NCBI RefSeq assembly: GCF_001598235.1
Contig: NZ_BCYO01000001.1
Coordinates: 62,001-126,000 of the forward strand
Length of the DNA: 64,000 nucleotides
Source: Polaromonas jejuensis NBRC 106434
GTDB taxonomy: Bacteria > Pseudomonadota > Gammaproteobacteria > Burkholderiales > Burkholderiaceae_C
Direction of reading: 5' to 3'
The position numbers and the translations under genes were made by a program. Under the pieces are notes generated by a model. The model was not told the DNA's origin. It saw only the letters and a program-made list of their open reading frames with translations, and did no database searches. Below, one piece after another: positions 1 to 8,896 of this stretch (position 1 is the stretch's first letter; each line of letters starts with the position of its first letter).

Positions 1-2
1 GA

Positions 3-611
3 TGGATCGCACCGCCGCTTGACGGCAGTAACCCGTCGGTGTCGCGCTGGAACGCCGATTCTCTCTTTCGCTATTTGCGCACCGGTGCGGATGCCCGGCA
101 TGGCATGGCGGGCGGCCCGATGGGCCCGGTATCGCATGCGCTGGCAGGCGCATCGGAAGACGACGTGAAAGCCATTGCGGTCTACATCGACGCAGCGATG
201 CATCCTGCGGGCGGCACGCAGCCCAGGTTATCGCCTGCGGCAGGGGCACTGATCGATCACACTGAATCCGCGGCGCGAGAACAGCCCGTCGGCGCCATCC
301 TCTTCGCGGGCGCTTGTGCAGGGTGTCACGGCGATGGGGCACCCATGTCGAGGGTAGGGCGCGCGCCGCTTTCGCTCGTAACATCCGTCCAAGCGGGCGA
401 GCCGCACAACACCGTGATGGCCATCTTGCAGGGGTTGCGCACCTCCACCCCAGAACAGCGGCCCTTCATGCCCGGATTCTCCGATGCGCTGAGCGATGCG
501 CAGGTCGCAGCGCTCGCGGCCTATGTACGGGCCCGATTCACCGATCAGCCGCCATGGAGCGACCTGGAACGCAGCGTGGCAACGGCCCGCAAGGAAGGCA
601 CATCGCCATGA
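3..611 (+). CDS. cytochrome c subunit of a molybdenum hydroxylase (5' end cut)
   Basis: The reading frame is open from the window edge, so the true start lies upstream. The part seen has the end of one cytochrome c domain and one full C-terminal domain with the heme motif CAGCHG. It should be the membrane- or periplasm-side electron acceptor for the two genes that follow, as in isoquinoline 1-oxidoreductase and nicotinate dehydrogenase type enzymes that pass electrons to cytochrome c instead of NAD. Its TGA overlaps the ATG of the [2Fe-2S] gene, so the three genes are probably translated together. The substrate cannot be told from sequence. Confidence 0.8.
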   Translation, partial: WIAPPLDGSNPSVSRWNADSLFRYLRTGADARHGMAGGPMGPVSHALAGASEDDVKAIAVYIDAAMHPAGGTQPRLSPAAGALIDHTESAAREQPVGAILFAGACAGCHGDGAPMSRVGRAPLSLVTSVQAGEPHNTVMAILQGLRTSTPEQRPFMPGFSDALSDAQVAALAAYVRARFTDQPPWSDLERSVATARKEGTSP

Positions 612-1099
612 CACTCCATCTCCAAATCAATGGCGTGCGTCGCGTGGTCGCAACCGATCCATCAACACCGCTGCTGTACGTGTTGCGTAACGACCTGGCG
701 CTGAATGGCGCCAAGTACGGCTGCGGGCTTGGGCAGTGCGGCGCCTGCACCGTGCAAGTCGATGGTCGCGCGGTCTTTTCGTGCGTGACGCCCATCGCTG
801 CGCTCGAGGGGCGGACTATCCGTACTATCGAAGGGCTCGGCAATGCCGGGAAGCCGAGCGTTCTGCAGCAGGCGTTTGAACTGGAGCAAGCGGCCCAATG
901 CGGCTACTGCATCGCGGGCATGGTGATGCGTGCGCAGGCACTGCTTGACAAGAATCCACGACCCAGCGACGACGAGATCCGTGCCCACATGCAGCCGAAC
1001 CTGTGTCGCTGCGGGACGCACGTGCGCATCCTGCGCGCGATTCGTCGCGCCGTCGACATGCTGAGCGCTCGGGTGGCGACTGGAAAGGACATGCCGTGA
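608..1099 (+). CDS. [2Fe-2S]-binding subunit of xanthine dehydrogenase-family oxidoreductase
   Basis: A 163-residue small subunit carrying both iron-sulfur clusters of a molybdenum hydroxylase. The plant-ferredoxin-type cluster ligands are Cys39, Cys44, Cys47 and Cys59 (GCGLGQCGACTV). The second cluster ligands are Cys98, Cys101, Cys133 and Cys135 (QCGYC and LCRCG). The ATG at 608 is chosen because it overlaps the upstream stop and gives the usual family length; the frame is open further upstream but only as an antisense-like extension. It wires electrons from the molybdopterin subunit to the cytochrome. Confidence 0.93.
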   Translation: MTLHLQINGVRRVVATDPSTPLLYVLRNDLALNGAKYGCGLGQCGACTVQVDGRAVFSCVTPIAALEGRTIRTIEGLGNAGKPSVLQQAFELEQAAQCGYCIAGMVMRAQALLDKNPRPSDDEIRAHMQPNLCRCGTHVRILRAIRRAVDMLSARVATGKDMP

Positions 1100-3369
1100 G
1101 TACGCCGCAAAACCTTCCATTTCGGCGCCGTTCACTGCTTGCCGCCGGCGCTCTTGTCGTCGGTTTCTCCCTTTTGCAAAGAGCGCGGTCGCAATTGGCC
1201 GGCGGCGGCGAGGGGAGTGCCGCACCAGAGGTGATTGCGCCCGATTTGGCGGGCGATCTGAAGCGCACACCGCTCCTCGACGCCTGGATCCGCATCGACT
1301 CGGATGGAAAGATCACCGTGTTCACGGGAAAGGCCGAACTCGGGCAGGGCATCCGAACGGCGCTCATCCAGGTGGCCGCTGAGGAGCTGGACGTGATGCC
1401 CGCGCATATCGCGCTAGTGACCGCCGATACAGCACGAACACCGAACGAAGGACTGACCGCTGGCAGCCACTCGATGCAGGACAGCGGCACGGCGATCCAG
1501 AACGCCTCGGCAAACGTCCGCATGCTGCTGACGCGCGCAGCAGCAACACAGTGGGGAGTGAGCGAAGCGTCCGTGCAGACGACCGGCGACGGCCGGCTGC
1601 TGTCCAGCGACGGACGTTCCGCAGGCTATGGGGAAGTCGCGGCGCGGTTGTCGATGCATGTGTCGGCGCTGGCGAATGTACCGCTGCGCGAGCCTGCCCG
1701 ATTCCGCACGATGGGCAAGTCATTGCCACGCGTCGACATTCCCGCCAAGCTGAGCGGCGGCGTCGCCTACGTGCACGACATACGGCTGCCCGGCATGTTG
1801 CATGCCCGTGTGGTACGCGGGCCCAGCTACGGCACGCGTCTGACGCAGGTCGATGCAGCCGCCCTGGCTCGCCTTCCAACCGATGTCAAGGTGGTGCGGA
1901 ACGCTGGCTTCATGGCGGTCGTTTCCGAAAGCGAATGGAGCGCCATCATCGCGATGCGTCAGTTGCAGGCGGGCCGTTTCATGCGCACCGCACCGCCGTT
2001 ACCGCTCACGACGGTGACGCAGACGCTCAAAAGCCTGCCATCGCGCAATATTGTCATCCTCGACACGAACGACCGCACCGCGCCGGCGACACGCACCATC
2101 AAGGCGAGCTATGTGCGGCCTTGGCTTCACCATGGCTCGATCGGTCCGTCCTGCGCGGTGGCGTTGTTCAAAGACGATGTGATGACCGTATGGAGCCACA
2201 GCCAAGGGATTTTCGATGTCCGTCGCGTTGTGGCGGACCTTCTCGATTTGCCACTGAACAAGGTGCATGCGATCCACGCCGAGGGTGCCGGCTGCTATGG
2301 GCAGAATGGCGCCGACGATGCCGCCGCCGACGCTGCCCTCATCGCACGCGCAGTGCCGGGTCGGCCGATCCGGCTCCAGTGGATGCGCGAACAGGAGCAG
2401 GGCTGGGAGCCACTGGGCCCTGGCATGTTCACGGAGTTGGAAGCATCGCTCGATGCGGATAACCGCATCGTTGCATGGCGCCATGACGTCTGGAGCAACC
2501 CACACAACAACCGCCCGGTGGGCGCGGGCGGCGTGATTGCGGGTCAGGAAGTGAGCCCGTCCTTCCCGATGCCGGAAGGCAAGCCGATTCCAATGCCCGA
2601 AGGTGACGGCAGCCGGAATTCGAACCCGCTCTATGCGCTGGCCAACATGAAGGTCAACTACCATTTCATCAAGGATATGCCGCTGCGCGTGTCCGCGCTG
2701 CGCTCGCTCGGTGCGCACCTCAATGTGTTCTCGATCGAATGCATGTTCGACGAACTGGCCAAAGCGGCCGGCGTGGATCCGCTGACGTTGCGGCTGGCTC
2801 ATATGAAGGACGAGCGTGCGCGCACCGTGATGCAGACGGTCGCACAGCGCTTCGACTGGTCGAAACGGCCGCGCGGCGGCGCATTGAAAGGCTGCGGCAT
2901 GGCATTTGCCCGCTACAAGAACATCGGTGCGTACTGCGCCATCGCGATGGAAGTCGAGGTCGAGCAGGAGACCGGCCGCATCGCGGTGCGGCGCGTGGTC
3001 TCTGCAGTGGACAGCGGGCAGGCGGTGAACCCCGACGGAATTCGCAACCAGATCGAAGGCGCGATCGTCCAGTCGCTCAGCTGGACAACGGCCGAGCAGG
3101 CGACATTCGACTCGACGCACAGGAGCAGCTTCGACTGGAGCGCTTATCCCATCCACAGATTCTCCGACGTGCCCCATTCGATCGAGGTGCACATCGTCGA
3201 TCGGCCCGGCCTGCCTTTCCTGGGCACGGCAGAAGCCGGTCAGGGACCTGCTGCCGCGGCGCTTGCGAATGCACTGGCAGATGCCACTGGCCAGCGCCTG
3301 CGTGAGATGCCGCTGAGTCCGCAACGCGTCAAGCTCATGCTAGGCGCTTCCCCTGGGAGTGCCTCATGA
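1096..3369 (+). CDS. molybdopterin-binding subunit, isoquinoline 1-oxidoreductase/aldehyde oxidase type
   Basis: A 757-residue catalytic large subunit of the xanthine dehydrogenase family (IorB-like). The GTG start at 1096 overlaps the previous stop (GTGA). The N-terminus has FRRRSLLAAGALVVGF, a Tat-type signal, in line with export of the folded cofactor-loaded enzyme. The C-terminus contains GTAEAGQGPAAAAL, with Glu713 at the place of the family's catalytic Glu. Family members hydroxylate N-heterocycles or oxidise aldehydes using water; the substrate here is not predictable. No cofactor-insertion chaperone (XdhC) is visible downstream. Confidence 0.88.
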   Translation: MSTPQNLPFRRRSLLAAGALVVGFSLLQRARSQLAGGGEGSAAPEVIAPDLAGDLKRTPLLDAWIRIDSDGKITVFTGKAELGQGIRTALIQVAAEELDVMPAHIALVTADTARTPNEGLTAGSHSMQDSGTAIQNASANVRMLLTRAAATQWGVSEASVQTTGDGRLLSSDGRSAGYGEVAARLSMHVSALANVPLREPARFRTMGKSLPRVDIPAKLSGGVAYVHDIRLPGMLHARVVRGPSYGTRLTQVDAAALARLPTDVKVVRNAGFMAVVSESEWSAIIAMRQLQAGRFMRTAPPLPLTTVTQTLKSLPSRNIVILDTNDRTAPATRTIKASYVRPWLHHGSIGPSCAVALFKDDVMTVWSHSQGIFDVRRVVADLLDLPLNKVHAIHAEGAGCYGQNGADDAAADAALIARAVPGRPIRLQWMREQEQGWEPLGPGMFTELEASLDADNRIVAWRHDVWSNPHNNRPVGAGGVIAGQEVSPSFPMPEGKPIPMPEGDGSRNSNPLYALANMKVNYHFIKDMPLRVSALRSLGAHLNVFSIECMFDELAKAAGVDPLTLRLAHMKDERARTVMQTVAQRFDWSKRPRGGALKGCGMAFARYKNIGAYCAIAMEVEVEQETGRIAVRRVVSAVDSGQAVNPDGIRNQIEGAIVQSLSWTTAEQATFDSTHRSSFDWSAYPIHRFSDVPHSIEVHIVDRPGLPFLGTAEAGQGPAAAALANALADATGQRLREMPLSPQRVKLMLGASPGSAS

Positions 3370-3978
3370 CGACGGATATCCCTTGCACGTGTCAACATTT
3401 CCGCCAGCGGTATCGCATCGGCGGTTAGCGAGGGCGCGATGGCCATTGCCTTCGCCCATCAACATCTGGCCGGAAACCAGGGACACTCGGCCTCGACCTT
3501 GGCACCGACACCATGCCGCAGAACGGTCCCATTCCGCGCTACTACCGCGCCGCGTCCGGCGGCGGCACGGCACGCGGGGGCAGGCCTGATGCTTCACGGC
3601 ATTGCGCCTGATTTCCTTCAGGCCCTTGCGCATGTTGATGCCCATGGCGTAAAGCCCGGCCGTGCCTCCGTTGTAGCGAATCTCGAACTGGAAATTCCTA
3701 GGTGAGGCAACGTCGCCGAGCAACTCTTTGAATGTTTCTTCAGACTCACCGGTTTCGATCCAAGCGAGGCCGCTGCCCTTCGCACCCCCGGAACCAGGCA
3801 CGACGGGTAGGCTGGCCACGTGCTGGCCTGCGCCGGGTTTGAAGTACATGTTCGGCTTTCCGATGGGCCATGCAACCATCGCGCTCGGCGTCTGGAGCTC
3901 AAAGCCCCGTACCGTTCATCAGCTGTCGACCAGCGTCCTTGCCGGTCGTGCTCACGTCGACTGTCGTCTTGTGATCGG
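3370..3978. other. gene-poor stretch with a possible protein-like remnant
   Basis: No confident gene. On the minus strand, 3590-3916 is open and reads with protein-like composition (for example VAWPIGKPNMYF and NFQFEIRYNGGTAGLYAMG), then turns into Arg/Cys-rich text typical of a wrong frame below about 3590. This may be the start of a gene broken by a frameshift or deletion. I could not place it in a family; a VOC/glyoxalase-like origin is only a guess. Confidence 0.25.
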
Positions 3979-4137
3979 CGGCGAACGCGAACCGACGTCT
4001 ACCGTCCAGCGCGCGAGAGTCGGTTCCCTGTTCTGCTGACCCATGGCCCATATGCCAAGGGGCCGGCATTTCAGGATGGTTGCCGTATGCCGGAGGCAGT
4101 GATGAAGGAAGCGGCTGTCTCGCTATGCATGCACTGA
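3979..4137 (+). pseudogene. CocE/NonD-type hydrolase fragment
   Basis: A roughly 50-residue stretch, TDVYRPARESRFPVLLTHG followed by PYAKGPAFQDG, strongly resembles the N-terminal part of CocE/NonD (X-Pro dipeptidyl-peptidase-like) alpha/beta hydrolases, where ADVYRP and VLLTxGPYxKG are typical. It stops after only about 15 further residues and has no recognisable N-terminus, so it is a remnant of a gene normally above 500 residues. Recognition is from memory of family motifs. Confidence 0.5.
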
Positions 4138-4147
4138 GGGGATTGTC

Positions 4148-4597
4148 ATGGCCACTATCACGCAGCGAACCACACACTTTACGTTGCGCTTTCTCGCGCA
4201 ACCCTGCACCGTCAACTTTGGTGGCAAGGTGCATGGCGGTACCGTCATGAGCTGGATAGACCAGGCAGGATACGCATGCTCAAGCGGATGGTCGCAGCGC
4301 TACTGCGTCACCGCCTATGTCGGCGGAATCCGTTTCGTCAGACCCATCAAGATTGGTGATGTTGTCGAAGTGGAAGCGCGGCTTGCGTACACAGGGGACA
4401 CGTCCATGAATATTGCGGTCGAGGTGCGTTCGGGCGACCTTAAAGGTGGTGGACTGGAGAAGACAACGGAGTGCGCCATCGTCATGGTGCTTGTCGATGC
4501 GGACGGAAAACCGGTCGCAGTGGAGCCATTTCATCCGACCGATGATGCGGGGAAGACGCTGGCCGCTGAAGTGAAGAAACGCCTCGTTGGGCGTTGA
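4148..4597 (+). CDS. acyl-CoA thioesterase, hotdog fold
   Basis: A 149-residue single hotdog domain. The segment GGKVHGGTVMSWIDQAGYAC is the hot-dog helix of the ACOT/YciA-type thioesterases (residues about 24-45), with the usual following strand RFVRPIKIGDVVEVEARL. It should hydrolyse acyl-CoA esters in the cytoplasm. It stands alone: the hydrolase remnant lies upstream and a convergent LysR gene downstream. Physiological substrate unknown. Confidence 0.85.
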   Translation: MATITQRTTHFTLRFLAQPCTVNFGGKVHGGTVMSWIDQAGYACSSGWSQRYCVTAYVGGIRFVRPIKIGDVVEVEARLAYTGDTSMNIAVEVRSGDLKGGGLEKTTECAIVMVLVDADGKPVAVEPFHPTDDAGKTLAAEVKKRLVGR

Positions 4598-4650
4598 GAA
4601 CCAGGTCCAGTTGCAAAAGGCATCCAATGTCTGCCCTCACGGCTCGCTCT

Positions 4651-5562
4651 TCAGCCTTCGCTGGCTCGTGTGACGTGTTGCTCGAGAAACTCCAGCAGGG
4701 CCTGAACCTTTCGCGAATGCCGTCTATTGGGCAGATAGGCGGCGTACACGGAGACGGTCTCCTGCTGTGGGTTGACCTGCCAGTCCTCAAACAGCCGCTG
4801 CAGCTTGCCAGCGCGAACGTCGTTGCCGACCAGCCACTGGGGAAGCAGCGCGATGCCGACGCCGCCAAGAACCGCCTCGCGAAGCATGTCGGAGCTGTTG
4901 ACGAGGAAGCGCCCACCAATTTCGACCTGTTCGGTGTCACCGCCACGCAGGAAAGCCCAGCGCTGTCTGCCTGGCTGATACGAGAACCGCAAGCACTCAT
5001 GCGCCGCCAGGTCCTGGGGTTTCAGGGGCAAACCCGCGCGCTCAAGGTACTCCGGGCTCGCGACGACGAACCGGTGGTGCTCACCCAGCGTGCGGACGAC
5101 CAGATTGGGTTCCTGGGACCGAACGCCAATGCGGACGGCTACGTCGATGCGCTCGCTTGCGAGGTCGAGGTAGGCATCCGAAAGCACCAGGTCCAGGGAA
5201 ACGCGAGGATAGGTCTTGAGGAAGCTCGCTATATGAGGTCCCAGACACAGGCGCCCGTAAGTGACGGGCATCGACACCCGAAGCGGCCCAACCGGCTCTC
5301 CGCTGGTGTCTGCAACGCTGTCGTCTGCCTCCTCAAGTTCGGCGATGACCCGAAGGACTTGCTCAAGGTACGCGGTTCCGGTATCGGTCAGCGTGACTTG
5401 CCGGGTTGTTCGTGTGAGGAGGGCCGTGCCCAACGACTGCTCCAAGGCATCTATGAGCCGCGTCACCGAAGACGTGGCCACGCCCATGCGACGCGCCGCC
5501 TCAGAAAAGCCACGAGATTCCGCTACTTCGACGAATGCCTGCAAGGCTTGCAATTTATCCAT
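4651..5562 (-). CDS. LysR-family transcriptional regulator
   Basis: A 303-residue LTTR of the short-spacer, DsbA/quinone-type subgroup (first residues MDKLQALQAFVEVAES). The winged HTH lies at residues 1-60 (GFSEAARRMGVATSSVTRLI) and the effector domain from about 90 to 295. The ATG at 5562 is chosen over an upstream in-frame ATG because the HTH begins there and the extra 34 residues have no family counterpart. It is divergent from the DsbA-like/LLM/monooxygenase operon and is its likely regulator; the divergent gap holds a T-N11-A palindrome. Confidence 0.9.
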   Translation of the reverse strand: MDKLQALQAFVEVAESRGFSEAARRMGVATSSVTRLIDALEQSLGTALLTRTTRQVTLTDTGTAYLEQVLRVIAELEEADDSVADTSGEPVGPLRVSMPVTYGRLCLGPHIASFLKTYPRVSLDLVLSDAYLDLASERIDVAVRIGVRSQEPNLVVRTLGEHHRFVVASPEYLERAGLPLKPQDLAAHECLRFSYQPGRQRWAFLRGGDTEQVEIGGRFLVNSSDMLREAVLGGVGIALLPQWLVGNDVRAGKLQRLFEDWQVNPQQETVSVYAAYLPNRRHSRKVQALLEFLEQHVTRASEG

Positions 5563-5572
5563 ATAACATTTG

Positions 5573-5587
5573 TTGCGCAAGGCGCAA
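5573..5587. promoter_or_regulatory. candidate LysR operator (T-N11-A)
   Basis: The sequence TTGCGCAAGGCGCAA is a perfect 6-bp inverted repeat with a 3-bp centre. It fits the LTTR T-N11-A box and lies 11 bp upstream of the LysR start, in the 104-bp gap shared with the divergent operon. This is the expected place for autoregulation plus control of the operon. Confidence 0.6.
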
Positions 5588-5666
5588 AGCTGGGTTGCAT
5601 TTCTAACATATTCTCTATTCTGCCTGCAACGCTTATCTTCTATGCATCCCAACAAGGAGTTCAAAG

Positions 5667-6326
5667 ATGAAATCAGTCGAAGTAGAAGTTGTTTCCGACT
5701 TTATTTGCCCGTGGTGCTGGATTGGCCACCGGAATTTGAAGGACGGCATCGAGCGCGCCGGCCTCGATGCGGCGGCCGTTCAGTTGCGGTTCGTTCCGTA
5801 CGAGCTCAATCCCCAAATGCCCAAGGAAGGCTTGAACCGCAAGGAATACCGCAGCCGCAAGTTCGGCAGCTGGGCGCGCTCGCAAGCCATGGATGCCGAC
5901 GTCGCGATGGCTGGACAACGCGTAGGCGCACAGTTCAACTATGACCGGGTGGCGGTCACACCGAACACGCGTCAGGCGCACCGGCTGATGTACTGGGCGC
6001 AGTTGCAAGGCGACGGCGCCAAGAGTGCGGCGCTCTACGAGGCCATCTTCTCGGCGTACTTTTCCGAAGGCAAGAACATCGGCATTGTCGATGTCCTGGT
6101 GGACCTGGCAGTGGCCAATGGCTTCAATGGGGATGTCGTGCGCGCCTTCCTGGAAACCCACGAAGGGGAGCGCGAGGTTGTTGCGTCAGAGCTTCGCGCC
6201 TCGGTCGCCGGGGTGCAGTCGGTTCCCACGATTCGCATCGCAGGCGTTCAGGTCAGCGGCGCGCAGCCCTCCAACGTGATGGCACAAGCGTTGCGCGCAG
6301 CGGCGGTCGCAGAACCGGTGGCCTGA
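5667..6326 (+). CDS. DsbA-family (FrnE/2-hydroxychromene isomerase-like) oxidoreductase
   Basis: A 219-residue thioredoxin-fold protein without a signal peptide, hence cytoplasmic. The redox motif is Cys14-Pro-Trp-Cys17 (CPWCWIG) and the cis-Pro loop is SVPT near residue 190. This is the FrnE-like clade, often found beside monooxygenases. It starts the operon with the LLM oxidoreductase and flavin monooxygenase (2-bp gap, then a 4-bp overlap). A GST-like or disulfide role in the pathway is possible; the substrate is unknown. Confidence 0.85.
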   Translation: MKSVEVEVVSDFICPWCWIGHRNLKDGIERAGLDAAAVQLRFVPYELNPQMPKEGLNRKEYRSRKFGSWARSQAMDADVAMAGQRVGAQFNYDRVAVTPNTRQAHRLMYWAQLQGDGAKSAALYEAIFSAYFSEGKNIGIVDVLVDLAVANGFNGDVVRAFLETHEGEREVVASELRASVAGVQSVPTIRIAGVQVSGAQPSNVMAQALRAAAVAEPVA

Positions 6327-6328
6327 GC

Positions 6329-7324
6329 ATGAACCAAACCGGCGTCATGGGCCCAGTCAACCGGGCTTATTCAATCGCGCTGGGCGCGGGCCGGATGACC
6401 ATGGGTCTCATGACACCGGCTGCACGTCCGGCCGGGTCGATGGCCGACATGGCACTGGAGCGGAAGATTGCTGAACGAGCGGACCACCACGGCTTTGCTG
6501 CCTTGTGGGCACGCGACGTGCCGTTGATGGTCCCCCAGGGCGCTGACAACGAGTCCAGTCCCTTGGACGACCCGTTCCTGTGGCTGGCGACACTGGCTGC
6601 CGTCACGCGCAACATCGCCCTCGGCACCGCCGCCGCTGTATTGCCGCTGCGCGACCCACTGCACTTGGCCAAATCGGCCTTGACCTTGGACCGCCTGAGC
6701 GAGGGGCGTTTCATCCTGGGCCTCGGTTCGGGTGACCGGCCCGCGGAGTTTGCCGCGTTCGGGGAAACGTTCAGTGACCGCGGCGAAAGGTTTCGGAGTC
6801 AGTGGAATGTGCTGCGCTCGGCGCTGGAGCCGCGTTCGTCCGAACGCGCACCCCTGCTACAGGCCACCGGTGGGTACGACCTCATGCTTGCCCCCATCAC
6901 TCGCGTCCCGATGGTTGTGGTCGGCTCGGCACGCCAGTCCCTTCAGTGGATTGCAACCAATGCCGACGCCTGGGCAACCTATCACCGTGACGAGGTGCGC
7001 CAGCAGGGTCGAATTGGCCTGTGGCAGTCCGCGCTGCGCGACCGGGTGGGCGGCGAGCCGAAGCCGTTCGTGCAGTCCGTGCATCTGGACTTGCTGGAAT
7101 CACCTGATGCGCCGGCAGAGCCGCTGGAGCTGGGCCTGCGCGCAGGTCGTCGCGCGCTGGTCTCGTATTTGGCCCGAATGGAGCGTGCGGGCGTCGGTCA
7201 CGTCATGTTGCACCTTGCACAAGGCCCCCGGCCGGCCATGGAAGTGGTCGAAGAAATTGGATTGGACGTTCTGCCAGGCCTGGCCGCCGAATTGACGTCT
7301 CTGAAAGAGAAAGATTACTCATGA
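6329..7324 (+). CDS. LLM-class (luciferase-like) flavin-dependent oxidoreductase
   Basis: A 331-residue TIM-barrel protein of the bacterial luciferase-like family. Typical stretches are ERADHHGFAALWARDVP (residues about 49-66), NIALGTAAAVLPLRDP and LGLGSGDRPAEF. Such enzymes use FMNH2 or F420; an F420 system is unlikely in this lineage, so FMN is assumed. It probably acts on the same compound as its two operon partners. Its TGA overlaps the next ATG. Confidence 0.85.
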   Translation: MNQTGVMGPVNRAYSIALGAGRMTMGLMTPAARPAGSMADMALERKIAERADHHGFAALWARDVPLMVPQGADNESSPLDDPFLWLATLAAVTRNIALGTAAAVLPLRDPLHLAKSALTLDRLSEGRFILGLGSGDRPAEFAAFGETFSDRGERFRSQWNVLRSALEPRSSERAPLLQATGGYDLMLAPITRVPMVVVGSARQSLQWIATNADAWATYHRDEVRQQGRIGLWQSALRDRVGGEPKPFVQSVHLDLLESPDAPAEPLELGLRAGRRALVSYLARMERAGVGHVMLHLAQGPRPAMEVVEEIGLDVLPGLAAELTSLKEKDYS

Positions 7325-8487
7325 ATACCACCAAAACCCCCCGTGCCATCATCATTGGGGGGTCTCTGGGCGGCCTTTTCGCTGCCACCTCGCTGCGTGC
7401 CATCGGCTGGGACGTGGACGTCTTCGAACGCTCACCACACGAACTCGACAGCCGCGGCGGCGGGGTGGTGCTGCAGCCCGACGTCCTGGCGGCTTTCCGC
7501 TTTGCGGGCATTGTCCACTCGAGTGCGCTCGGGGTGCAGTCGGGTGACCGCATTTACCTCAACCGGGATGACCGTGTCATACAGCGGCAGTTCATGCCGC
7601 AGACGCAGACCTCCTGGAACATGCTTTATGGCGCGATGAAGCGAGCGCTGCCAGCCGAGATGGTGCATGCCGGCGAGGAATTTACCCGCTTCGAGCAGGA
7701 AGGAGACCGCATTCATGCGCATTTCGCAAGCGGTCGAGTTGAAACCGGTGACCTGCTGATTGGTGCCGACGGGGCACGGTCATCGGTTCGCAAGCAGGTG
7801 ATGCCCGGCCACGATCCGAGCTACGCCGGTTATGTTGCCTGGCGTGGGCTGGTGCCGGAATCGAGGCTGCCTGCCGATGCGGCGGCAGTACTGGGAGGTA
7901 CGTTCGCCTTTCAACAAGGGCTTGGCCATCTCATGCTCGAATACATGGTCCCGGGCGAGGACGAGTCGACCACAAAAGGCGAGCGTCGCTGGAACTGGGT
8001 CTGGTACCGCAAGGTTGGCGCAGGTGCCAACCTCTCGGATTTGCTGACTGACCGCGACGGTGTCCGCCATGCGTTCTCTCTGCCGCCCGGCGCACCCAAG
8101 GACAGCGATATAGCCGAAATGCACCAGGCATCAAGAGACTTCTTGGCCCCGACATTTCAGCGCTTGGTAGAGGCGACCGATGAACCCTTCGTTCAGGCCA
8201 TTCTGGACTTGCAGGTGCCGCAGATGGTTTACGGCCGGGTCATTTTGCTTGGGGACTCCGCGTTCGTGCCGCGGCCGCATACCGCCGGAAGTACGGCCAA
8301 AGCCGCCGCCAACGCCGTCGCTTTGGCCCAAGCGCTGCGTGCTGACGGCGCAGATGTCGACAAGAGTCTTGCCCATTGGCAGGCAGGGCAGCTTCGCCAA
8401 GGAATAGGAATGACCACATGGGGCATGTCCATCGGTGACCGGATCATGAACATTCATCCCATCGGTGCCCCGTCTGAAGAGGAGTGA
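7321..8487 (+). CDS. FAD-dependent aromatic monooxygenase (2,6-dihydroxypyridine hydroxylase-like)
   Basis: A 388-residue class A flavoprotein hydroxylase. It has the dinucleotide-binding GGSLGGLFAATSLRAIG (residues 13-29), the LIGADGARSSVRK DG-type motif, and GRVILLGDSAFVPRPHTAGS for ribityl binding. The RPHTAGSTAKAAANA block and the YVAWRGLVPE segment resemble 2,6-dihydroxypyridine 3-monooxygenase and 6-hydroxynicotinate monooxygenase. With the molybdenum hydroxylase 4 kb upstream this could point to N-heterocycle breakdown, but the two are not one operon. Start chosen by the ATGA overlap. Confidence 0.85.
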   Translation: MNTTKTPRAIIIGGSLGGLFAATSLRAIGWDVDVFERSPHELDSRGGGVVLQPDVLAAFRFAGIVHSSALGVQSGDRIYLNRDDRVIQRQFMPQTQTSWNMLYGAMKRALPAEMVHAGEEFTRFEQEGDRIHAHFASGRVETGDLLIGADGARSSVRKQVMPGHDPSYAGYVAWRGLVPESRLPADAAAVLGGTFAFQQGLGHLMLEYMVPGEDESTTKGERRWNWVWYRKVGAGANLSDLLTDRDGVRHAFSLPPGAPKDSDIAEMHQASRDFLAPTFQRLVEATDEPFVQAILDLQVPQMVYGRVILLGDSAFVPRPHTAGSTAKAAANAVALAQALRADGADVDKSLAHWQAGQLRQGIGMTTWGMSIGDRIMNIHPIGAPSEEE

Positions 8488-8521
8488 CATAAAACATGCG
8501 CGAGGACAAAACGCAGTGGCG

Positions 8522-8896
8522 CTAATGCTTGGGCAAAACGCGGAGGGTGAGGTCACTGGGGATGACCCGATTCATTGATGCAGATTGAATAGCAGCGCGA
8601 CCCAGTAGCGCGTGTACGTCGAACGCAGGTCCGACTCTTAAGGCCGGAACGCGCCAATTCATGAACTGTTCATAGGATTTGGTTGGCCTCTCCGGTTTAT
8701 TGAAGAAATGGAGAGTTACGCCCTCGGTAAGAGACTTGGTGGCGCTAAAGCGCCGTTGCATCTCTTCAGTGACCTCGACCCATTTTTTTAAGGGTTCGTT
8801 CGGCCGCAGCTCTGCTGCCGCTTGGACGCAGGACAAAATAACCGGCAGTGAGTGAGCTATCCCGGTGAGATCATCGGGCGCACTTATGACGCGCAA
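8522..8896 (-). CDS. hypothetical protein in AT-richer island
   Basis: A frame of up to 124 codons whose only plausible start here is TTG at 8896; the frame is open a little further upstream but without ATG or GTG. Composition is protein-like (for instance PLKKWVEVTEEMQRRF), but no family was recognised. An overlapping second minus frame (8884-9072) could join it through a frameshift. It sits in the anomalous stretch between two conserved operons, so it may be a leftover of an inserted element or no gene at all. Confidence 0.3.
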   Translation of the reverse strand: MRVISAPDDLTGIAHSLPVILSCVQAAAELRPNEPLKKWVEVTEEMQRRFSATKSLTEGVTLHFFNKPERPTKSYEQFMNWRVPALRVGPAFDVHALLGRAAIQSASMNRVIPSDLTLRVLPKH

